A stretch of DNA of 8,635 bases from an uncultured Eubacteriales bacterium. Lineage in GTDB: Bacteria > Bacillota > Clostridia > Lachnospirales > CAG-274. A program made the position numbers and the translations under genes. Where the stretch lies: positions 1 through 8,635 of the forward strand of contig CABUWB010000066.1 of the NCBI GenBank assembly GCA_902495025.1, given 5' to 3'. Shown here piece after piece: positions 1-5,623 of the stretch. The notes beneath the pieces are model-generated. The model was not told where the DNA came from. It ran no database searches and saw only the letters and a program-made list of their open reading frames with translations. Within the stretch, counting starts at the first letter, position 1, and each line of letters opens with the position of its first letter.

Positions 1-64
1 CAAAGTAAAGTAAACCAAAGTAAAGTAAACCAAAGTAAAGTAAACCAAACCAAAATAAATAAAC
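1..64. repeat. 15-bp tandem repeat, cut by the window edge
   Basis: CAAAGTAAAGTAAAC occurs three times in perfect tandem (1-15, 16-30, 31-45), followed by a diverged remainder, CAAAC plus CAAAATAAATAAAC (46-64). Each unit carries an inner AAAGT/TAAAG rhythm. The array probably continues to the left of the window. No ORF, spacer or Cas context goes with it. Confidence 0.85.
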
Positions 65-121
65 CCAACCATAACGGCTCACAGGGTGAGCCTGTTCGGT
101 CGGTTAAAATACGGTTTGGTT
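43..121. repeat. Inverted repeat enclosing a smaller hairpin
   Basis: AACCAAACC (43-51) is the exact reverse complement of GGTTTGGTT (113-121). The 61 bases between them contain the hairpin at 73-96. The left arm merges with the end of the tandem array. The layout resembles a small non-coding mobile or structured element, but nine bases of pairing is modest. Confidence 0.4.
73..96. repeat. Stable GC-rich hairpin
   Basis: GGCTCAC (76-82) and GTGAGCC (86-92) form a perfect 7-bp stem around AGG; AAC (73-75) and GTT (94-96) extend it to 10 bp past one bulged T. On the minus strand T-rich sequence follows, so it could be a fallback terminator, but there is no uninterrupted T tract. Confidence 0.5.
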
Positions 122-256
122 AATAAAAACTGAAAACAACTCAAATACAGACATTATGCCTCTACGCTTTTTAACAATCCGCAGTGGCTAATTACATATC
201 CGCCCCATATATAAAAACAGATTAAAACATCTGGCTTACAGCCAATCATCCCTCAC
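122..256. other. Intergenic stretch with no recognised gene
   Basis: AT-rich sequence between the inverted repeat at 43-121 and the promoter at 257. I see no ORF with a ribosome binding site and no tRNA-like fold. The only item is CATATCCGCCCC (195-206), whose ATCCGCCCC is the reverse complement of GGGGCGGAT at 568-576 and may be a remnant of the same repeat family. Confidence 0.5.
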
Positions 257-285
257 TTGACAAACCCGAACCAAAGTGATATTAT
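257..285 (+). promoter_or_regulatory. Sigma-70-type promoter of the small-peptide unit
   Basis: TTGACA (257-262), a 17-base spacer, then TATTAT (280-285) preceded by TG at 277-278, which makes an extended -10. The -35 is perfect and the -10 is 5/6. Transcription should start near 292 and run into the Shine-Dalgarno site and ORF at 341, with a leader of about 50 bases. Confidence 0.72.
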
Positions 286-288
286 CAA

Positions 289-304
289 GTTAGCAAAAGC
301 TAAC
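289..304 (+). repeat. Palindrome at the predicted transcription start
   Basis: GTTAGC-AAAA-GCTAAC is a perfect 6-bp inverted repeat with a 4-base loop. It overlaps the start site predicted from the promoter at 257-285, so it could be an operator or a 5' mRNA hairpin. A second palindrome, ATTGAA-T-TTCAAT, follows at 306-318. Confidence 0.5.
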
Positions 305-305
305 C

Positions 306-318
306 ATTGAATTTCAAT
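306..318 (+). repeat. Second leader palindrome
   Basis: ATTGAATTTCAAT is a perfect 6-bp inverted repeat around one central T, lying between the palindrome at 289-304 and the Shine-Dalgarno site. It could be an operator half of a two-site arrangement; short AT-rich palindromes also arise by chance. Confidence 0.35.
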
Positions 319-327
319 TATCACAAA

Positions 328-334
328 GGGAGGT
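328..334 (+). promoter_or_regulatory. Strong ribosome binding site for the small peptide
   Basis: GGGAGGT, containing the full GGAGGT core complementary to the 16S rRNA 3' end, lies six bases before the ATG at 341. It is stronger than any site visible upstream of the internal operon genes here, and it decides both the strand and the start of the 36-residue ORF. Confidence 0.7.
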
Positions 335-340
335 AAGCCT

Positions 341-451
341 ATGTTAAATTCAATTATTGTCGGCGCACTTACTGTAATTTTATTTTTATCACTGAAACGG
401 TTTACCCGAAACCTTGCATATAACTGCAACAGTAAAACCGCCAAAAAATAA
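341..451 (+). CDS. 36-residue single-pass membrane peptide, unrecognised
   Basis: An ATG ORF of 36 codons ending in TAA, six bases after a GGAGGT Shine-Dalgarno site and downstream of a near-consensus promoter. The peptide begins MLNSIIVGALTVILFLSL, one predicted membrane helix (about residues 3-18), and continues with a basic tail (K19, R20, R23, K32, K35, K36) with one cysteine (C29); positive-inside would put the tail in the cytoplasm. I do not recognise the family. The N-terminal pattern loosely recalls small FeoB-associated membrane peptides, but their cysteine-rich tail is absent. The size, hydrophobicity and repeat-rich setting also fit a type I toxin or another small membrane regulator; I see no clear antisense RNA promoter. 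It converges on the polysaccharide operon and is not part of it. Expression signals are seen in sequence; function is unknown. Confidence 0.6.
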   Translation: MLNSIIVGALTVILFLSLKRFTRNLAYNCNSKTAKK

Positions 452-474
452 ACAGCATATTTTTTTGCACACCG

Positions 475-490
475 ATTAGCCAAAGCTAAC
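475..490 (+). repeat. Second copy of the leader palindrome, after the small ORF
   Basis: ATTAGCCAAAGCTAAC repeats the element at 289-304 in the same orientation; with the following C, 15 of 17 bases match. Its own stem is TTAGC/GCTAA with loop CAAA. The two copies bracket the 36-residue ORF, 186 bases apart. Confidence 0.5.
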
Positions 491-507
491 CGAATTTTCT
501 TCAAACC

Positions 508-535
508 GCTTTGATATACAGCAGAGCATTTTTTT
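508..535 (+). terminator. Candidate intrinsic terminator of the small-peptide unit
   Basis: GCTTTG (508-513) pairs with CAGAGC (522-527) with one G-U pair around an 8-base loop, followed by A and seven T (529-535). The stem is short and weak, but the T tract and the position 57 bases past the stop at 451 fit the end of the plus-strand unit. Confidence 0.45.
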
Positions 536-564
536 CAATCAAACATCATAACCGACATTAACTT

Positions 565-590
565 GTAGGGGCGGATTCCATATCCGCCCG
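565..590. repeat. Dispersed-type short palindromic repeat
   Basis: GTAGGGGCGGAT...ATCCGCCCG: GGGCGGAT (569-576) pairs with ATCCGCCC (582-589) around TCCAT. Palindromes of this form recur between genes in many Clostridia as I recall. It sits in the gap between the two convergent terminators. Eleven bases (579-589) recur at 195-205. Confidence 0.55.
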
Positions 591-617
591 ACCAAACATT
601 TCCAATAATGCAAGATA

Positions 618-656
618 CAAAAAGTCGGTATGACCCAATTTACATCATACCGACTT
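618..656 (-). terminator. Intrinsic terminator of the polysaccharide operon, overlapping its stop codon
   Basis: On the minus strand AAGTCGGTATGA (656-645) pairs perfectly over 12 bp with TCATACCGACTT (633-622) around an 11-base loop, and the second arm runs into a run of five T. The first arm encodes the last three residues Lys-Ser-Val and the TGA stop of the GT2 gene. The plus-strand reading lacks a T tract, so termination should be one-directional. Confidence 0.85.
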
Positions 657-2333
657 AATAAATTTCACCGTTAAATCCTCAAAAACAGCCTTACCGCCGA
701 GCATTAAGCCCACCCGATACTCACCCTCGGGCAGAGCGGTACAATCCAGCACAAGGCAAAAGCCGCCAAGCAGGGCGTCCCTGACATACAGCGCCTCACA
801 ATCGGTGCGCATTTCCCTTACGGTATCAAAGCGGTAAATTCTGCCGTCCCTTTCAAGCAGCACATAGACGTAACCGCCGCCCCTTTTAAAGGCATAGCCG
901 CTTATTTTCACCCTGTCGCCGCTTATTGCGTACTCAATTTTATGCATGAACTCACCTGTTTTCACCTTATTCAAAACCCTGTAACGGCTCTTGAATACAG
1001 GATAAAACCTTTGTGCAAAATCAGCTCTGTATGGGCTTAAATTATAGTTATAGTAATCGTCCCGTCCTGCATAATCGGGGTGCAGGTCAAACAAATGCTC
1101 CCTTTCGAGGGCAAGCCTTTTCAGCTTTTCCCTATCCTGCCTGTCGTCCCCTCTTGAAAGCGACTCATAGTGATAAAGAGCAGCAGCATTAACCACCATA
1201 TTGTAAAGCCCCGCCTTTAACAGCCTTATGCACAGCTCAACATCATTGTACGCCACCTTAAAGCTCTCATCAAAGCCGATAAACTTACTTTTTTCTATCA
1301 TAAGGCAGGCGGCAGTTACGGCGGTATAATTCCACACGCCCCTGTTTCTACCACAGGCGAGCATATCCTCATCATCAAGCCCCAGAAAGGCATGCGCAGG
1401 TCCCGGCTGGATATTGATAACGCCGCAGTGCTGTATAATTTTTGAGTTAGGATAATACAGCTTTGCACCGACAGCACCGCTTTTTTCCTTTGCGGCATAG
1501 TGCTTCATTACATCGAGCCAGTCGGCGGTTATAACCTCTGTATCATCATTCAAAAACAGCAGAAATCTGCCCCCTGCCACCTCTGCGCCCCTGTTGCACA
1601 TATAGGAAAAATTAAAAGCTCTCTTTTCGTATATATATTTGTCGGCAAGCGCCCTGCACTTATCGGCAGTTTTTTCCTCACTGCCGTTATCGACAACAAT
1701 TATTTCAAAGCCGCCGTCAGTTTTATGCCTTATGCTCTCCACACAGTTTTTAAGCACCTCGTAATTATCCTTTGATGGTATAATTATGCTCACCATACCG
1801 TCTGTATGAGCGATTTTCTCATTATGAAATTCAAGCTCTCTGTCACTTTTTATAAGCACCCTGTCGCAGTGTACGGTTTTAATGCTCCTGAAATTGCACT
1901 CCTTGGCATACTCCGTTTTTATAATAAACGAGCGTATATAATCACAGCTATCCAGCGTATCGGGTGAAAAATCGGGCTTAAAAAAATTATCCTCATCGCA
2001 GTAAACAGCGTCAGCATTTTCCCTCAAAAGCTTTTCAAGCATAAGATAGAGTGCATTTTTGTCCAAAATATCACCGCTTTTTATAAAAGCCGTAAGCTCA
2101 CCCGAGGGAGTGTCCGTTATTTTAAAATTGGTATAGCTCTGTCCCTCCAGCGAGCGCACCGTTCTGTCCCTGTTCTCCTCACCGCATATAACAACAGCAG
2201 TAAAAGGCTCCGCCGATAAAGCGGGGAGCCTTTCCATATCCGTATGAATATTTTTTTTAAATTTTTCAAGCCTGCCCTTTGCGAGAAAGGCACAGCCCTT
2301 CAGCCCGAATTTTTTTAAATAACTAAGCCTCAT
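645..2333 (-). CDS. GT2 glycosyltransferase with degenerate first GT-A domain
   Basis: Cytoplasmic family 2 (GT-A) glycosyltransferase, likely adding a sugar to a lipid-linked surface polysaccharide. Numbering from the ATG at 2333: an active-looking GT2 domain spans about 180-400, with VSIIIPSKDN (181-190), VVDNG (D215), the metal-binding FLNDDTEV (D263, D264), CLMIEKSKFIGFDESF, YNDVELCIRL (D364, E366) and HYESLSRG (H388). Before it, about 43-130 keeps the ends of another GT-A domain but lacks the middle (see finding). After it, about 463-562 is a small beta-rich domain (KISGYAFKRGG, GGFCLVLDCTALPEGEYRVGL) of unknown role, perhaps glycan binding. The start is ambiguous: ATG at 2333 leaves a 2-bp gap after the previous stop, whereas TTG at 2339 overlaps it as TTGA and has GGGG five bases upstream; I prefer ATG. 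The gene is translationally coupled to its upstream neighbour and is the last of the operon. Sugar and linkage cannot be told. Confidence 0.87.
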   Translation of the reverse strand: MRLSYLKKFGLKGCAFLAKGRLEKFKKNIHTDMERLPALSAEPFTAVVICGEENRDRTVRSLEGQSYTNFKITDTPSGELTAFIKSGDILDKNALYLMLEKLLRENADAVYCDEDNFFKPDFSPDTLDSCDYIRSFIIKTEYAKECNFRSIKTVHCDRVLIKSDRELEFHNEKIAHTDGMVSIIIPSKDNYEVLKNCVESIRHKTDGGFEIIVVDNGSEEKTADKCRALADKYIYEKRAFNFSYMCNRGAEVAGGRFLLFLNDDTEVITADWLDVMKHYAAKEKSGAVGAKLYYPNSKIIQHCGVINIQPGPAHAFLGLDDEDMLACGRNRGVWNYTAVTAACLMIEKSKFIGFDESFKVAYNDVELCIRLLKAGLYNMVVNAAALYHYESLSRGDDRQDREKLKRLALEREHLFDLHPDYAGRDDYYNYNLSPYRADFAQRFYPVFKSRYRVLNKVKTGEFMHKIEYAISGDRVKISGYAFKRGGGYVYVLLERDGRIYRFDTVREMRTDCEALYVRDALLGGFCLVLDCTALPEGEYRVGLMLGGKAVFEDLTVKFIKSV

Positions 2334-2335
2334 AA

Positions 2336-5300
2336 TCAATCATACCCCAATAAATACTTTTTACCGAATAATAAATCATACTGCACCATTTCATACTTCT
2401 TAATCAGCTCGTCCTCAGACGGTATTGAAAACTCCTTTTGTATAACAGGATACGGTTCTCTCAACGAATAAACAAAATCGAAATAGGAGCTGTATTTCAC
2501 ACCGGAATCCCTTAAAACCTGCGGAGCAATCTGATTTGGTGTAATATATTGCTCATTTATATCAATATCCTTATAATTTGAGTAAGCAACAAGCGGAGTA
2601 CCGTACTTATCGTGTATCTCCTCAATATATCCCAAATCACCAAATGCCGAAAGCGCAGGCAGATGGTCGCCCCACACATACATAATGGTAGGTCTTTGTG
2701 CGTTATCCACATAATCAACCATTTTAGCTATAAATCTGTCAGCGTTAAGCACACCCTGACTGTACTGTTCAAGGCTGTGCAGTGCCTCGGGTGAGAGCTT
2801 ATCAGAGTCAACCTTCACCTCAGTGTTCTTATACTTGTTTTCATAAAGGGTATGGTTTTCAATGGTAATTGCAAATATAAAGGCAGGCTCCTGCGTATCC
2901 TTCAGCTTTTCCTCAATAACATCTGCAAGCGCATCGTCCTTAAAATAGCCGTCATCTGCAACATTTTCCACACTAAAATCCAAATCCTCCGAGGTTACAA
3001 ACTCGTTAAAGCGCATACATTCATAAACCACATTACGGTTATAGGCATTGCCCTTATTAGGGTGAATGGCAATGGTTTTGTACCCGTTTTTGTTAAATTC
3101 CCCGGCAAGGCTCGGTATTTCCTTTTCGGTATCATTCCAATAGGTTACATACGGTACTATATTATCAAGAAAATAATAATTGCTTAAGCCCGTAAGCGCC
3201 TCAAACTCAACCGAGGCAGTACCGCCACCGTACTTAGGCGATATTACCGTTGTTTTATTATACTTATTCATGTTGGTATTAACCTTTTCGGAAAAGCTGA
3301 CGTCCTTAAGCCTCTCCACATCAAACATGGACTCCTCCATAACAAGTATAACATCAGGCTTTATATCCGTCTGCTCTGCGTGTTCAAGGCTGTCAAACTC
3401 TGCCCTGAGAGCCTCCATATATTCCTTTGAGTAGTTTTCATCAGCCTTAGGCAGAATTGCCGCAACCGTACCAAACTCAATATAGCTGCTGCATACAACA
3501 CCCTGCCGAGCTACGCAATCCTTTGTACCCCTCCATAGCTGGGTAACATCAACGCCAATATCCTCAAAGGCATTTGCCTGTATTTTGCCGTAGCATACAA
3601 TAATCAGCATCAAGCTGACCGCCGCAAAGCAAAGCTCGGGTCTGCGTGAAAAAACAAACCGCCTTTTTTTATAAACAGCAAATATAATAAGCCCTGCAAG
3701 CAAAACAAGCAGTATATAGAATACCCCCGCAGGTATATACCTTGTAACAATACCCATAAAGTCGCCTATCTGCAACATATCCATAGGCTTAAAGGTACTG
3801 TCATGATATTTCAGCTTTACAAAATTGCCAAGCCAGAACAGCAGCCCAAAGCTCACCCCCGCAAATCTGCCGGGTATTGCTCCCAAAAGCAGCCTTATAA
3901 AAAAGTATATCGCAGCGGCAAGCAATATATTAAGATAAATATGCTGCGAATGTATTGCAGTGTAGAGAGCGTCAATAAAATTGTAGCCATTAAAAAATAT
4001 GTTTGCGGTACAATCCAGCATAAGCGCAGCCGCAGCAGCAAACATACCGTCAAAAGCCATGCCCGTAAGCACCATACAGTCAATACCCTGTTCGGCAGTA
4101 TCCTTAGCAAGCATAACCTTAATACACATACCCACAAAAACCGAGCAGATAAGCGCCAGATATATCCTCAGTGCATTATTTGCGCTGATTTTCCACATAA
4201 GGGACAAAATACCCGCCTGCGGCAGAAAAATGTAAATAGCTGCAGCCGCCGCAAAAAGCAGCACCATACATATCGGCATGGTATATTTTTTTCTTTTTCC
4301 GCATGGTACAAAGCGTGCAATAAAAGCACAAAGGGCGGCAGAAAGTATTACCGCCGACGCCCCCAGATACAGAGATGCAAAAAACATACCTGCTGCAAGA
4401 ACGGCAATAACCGCTCTGTCAAGCCTGAGCGTTTTTTTGAAGCTGATAAGGCTGAATACGGCAAACGGAATTATCATAAGCATAAGCCATAATATGAGCC
4501 TTGTATACTGACAGCCTCTTATACCGTTCATAAGCGGAGCAAGCTGTTCACTGTCATTTAAAACAATACCCTCAACGCCTATTTCCTCGCCCGGCACAGA
4601 GGTAAAGTCAAAGCGCAGATTTTTTATTCTTCCTCCGTCATCAGGCATAACCGCCGTATTGGCACCCTCCTTAAACACAAGCGGAATAGAACTAATATGT
4701 TTATCCTTATAAAAAACAAATATCTCACCCTTGCAGGTTCCCTCAGCCGAGTTTATTTCGGACACGTTAACCGTAACGGTTTTTGTAATATCAAGCTGTC
4801 TGTCCTCAAATACAACCCATGGATCGTTGCTTACGGCGGTGAGCGTACCGTCTTTTACCTCAAAGCCCGTAACATTTCCCTCAGCTTTGGCAAAATCCTC
4901 AAAGCCAATGGTTTTTTCGGGATATAACAAACCTTCTGCAGCATTCACAGCCGCAAAATGCAAAAGCATGGCACCCAGGGCAGCACCCGAGGCAATCAAT
5001 ACAACCTTTTTTCCGTTTTTTCCTCTGAAAATGCAATATACTACAACACCCAGCCAGATAAGAGGTATAAAAACAAAATTTTTATTCACAAAGGCAGATA
5101 CATTAAGCCTTAATTCCCTGAAATAATCCTCTGTCACATAGCTGCGCTCATTCAGTACAATCCTGTCAAAGCCAATCTTCTCTCCCGTCCTGTTAAGCAA
5201 ATCAAGCCTTATATATTCAACGCCCGACATATTATCCAGCGGAATATAGTTGCTTCCCTCATGCAGCCTGACGCTTTTGCAGCTCATCTTTCCGTTTACC

Positions 5301-5614
5301 GAGGTAAAAATATCGGTAGAGGTATACCCCTCGGAGAGGCTGTTTACATAAATATCCACACCTGCATATACATTTGCAGTATCCGTATAGTATACAAGCC
5401 ATGGGTCGTCGGAAAGTGCGGTAAGCACTCCGCTTCCAAGCTCAAAATCCTTTACATTATCCGCATTGGCGGTTATTTTTTCAAAGGCTGCTTCCTCCTG
5501 CACAAATTTATCGGTATAAGCCGACAAATCCGCATACAGGCATACGGCAGAAATAATAATAACTGCAAATGCAGCAATAAAAGCACTGTTAATTTTTTTA
5601 TTCAAACAATTCAC
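2336..5614 (-). CDS. LTA-synthase-family phosphoglycerol transferase-like membrane protein with duplicated ectodomain
   Basis: Predicted integral membrane enzyme that transfers glycerol phosphate, probably from phosphatidylglycerol, to a glycan outside the cell. Residues 1-680 hold about 13 membrane segments (near 10-28, 178-197, 203-223, 370-390, 401-417, 419-436, 445-464, 483-503, 512-533, 557-577, 583-598, 629-647, 660-676); basic loops such as RGKNGKK, KKTLRL, GKRKKY and KKRRFVFSRR fall on the inside and place the C-terminal domain outside. About 750-1060 is the sulfatase-fold LtaS/MdoB-type domain: VILVMEES (E760/E761, metal), YGGGTASVEFEALTG (T799, expected nucleophile), ENHTLY (H921) and WGDHLPA (D983, H984, metal). 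Two related beta-rich ectodomains (about 46-156 and 239-354) share the DPW[LV]V and IG.[DE].IVLN motifs. At 1092 residues it is far longer than LtaS (about 650) and closer in plan to GacH-like enzymes. Start is GTG with GGGAA directly upstream, so TTG at codon 4 is possible. The polymer modified is inferred, not seen. Confidence 0.88.
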   Translation of the reverse strand: MNCLNKKINSAFIAAFAVIIISAVCLYADLSAYTDKFVQEEAAFEKITANADNVKDFELGSGVLTALSDDPWLVYYTDTANVYAGVDIYVNSLSEGYTSTDIFTSVNGKMSCKSVRLHEGSNYIPLDNMSGVEYIRLDLLNRTGEKIGFDRIVLNERSYVTEDYFRELRLNVSAFVNKNFVFIPLIWLGVVVYCIFRGKNGKKVVLIASGAALGAMLLHFAAVNAAEGLLYPEKTIGFEDFAKAEGNVTGFEVKDGTLTAVSNDPWVVFEDRQLDITKTVTVNVSEINSAEGTCKGEIFVFYKDKHISSIPLVFKEGANTAVMPDDGGRIKNLRFDFTSVPGEEIGVEGIVLNDSEQLAPLMNGIRGCQYTRLILWLMLMIIPFAVFSLISFKKTLRLDRAVIAVLAAGMFFASLYLGASAVILSAALCAFIARFVPCGKRKKYTMPICMVLLFAAAAAIYIFLPQAGILSLMWKISANNALRIYLALICSVFVGMCIKVMLAKDTAEQGIDCMVLTGMAFDGMFAAAAALMLDCTANIFFNGYNFIDALYTAIHSQHIYLNILLAAAIYFFIRLLLGAIPGRFAGVSFGLLFWLGNFVKLKYHDSTFKPMDMLQIGDFMGIVTRYIPAGVFYILLVLLAGLIIFAVYKKRRFVFSRRPELCFAAVSLMLIIVCYGKIQANAFEDIGVDVTQLWRGTKDCVARQGVVCSSYIEFGTVAAILPKADENYSKEYMEALRAEFDSLEHAEQTDIKPDVILVMEESMFDVERLKDVSFSEKVNTNMNKYNKTTVISPKYGGGTASVEFEALTGLSNYYFLDNIVPYVTYWNDTEKEIPSLAGEFNKNGYKTIAIHPNKGNAYNRNVVYECMRFNEFVTSEDLDFSVENVADDGYFKDDALADVIEEKLKDTQEPAFIFAITIENHTLYENKYKNTEVKVDSDKLSPEALHSLEQYSQGVLNADRFIAKMVDYVDNAQRPTIMYVWGDHLPALSAFGDLGYIEEIHDKYGTPLVAYSNYKDIDINEQYITPNQIAPQVLRDSGVKYSSYFDFVYSLREPYPVIQKEFSIPSEDELIKKYEMVQYDLLFGKKYLLGYD

Positions 5615-5623
5615 TTCCCATTT

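Noticed and set aside
1..64. CRISPR array
   Set aside because: Units are 15 bp, directly adjacent without unique spacers, and no cas genes are present.
253..504. Minus-strand 83-codon ORF starting MKKIRLALANRCAKKY
   Set aside because: It starts with TTG, has no clear ribosome binding site, and lies antisense to the small unit whose promoter, Shine-Dalgarno site and ATG are all on the plus strand; its hydrophobic look follows from the AT-rich complement.
441..541. Antisense promoter that would make the small ORF a classic type I toxin-antitoxin pair
   Set aside because: Candidate boxes such as TTGAAA near 533-538 lack a properly spaced -10 on the minus strand, so no antitoxin RNA is claimed.
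3803..4492. Plus-strand 229-codon ORF
   Set aside because: It lies fully inside the membrane-enzyme gene on the opposite strand and has low-complexity Lys/His/Arg-rich sequence typical of an antisense shadow.
5600..5621. Seven-codon ATG minicistron (MGSELFE) overlapping the membrane-enzyme start
   Set aside because: It has no ribosome binding site of its own; such short frames are expected by chance at gene junctions.
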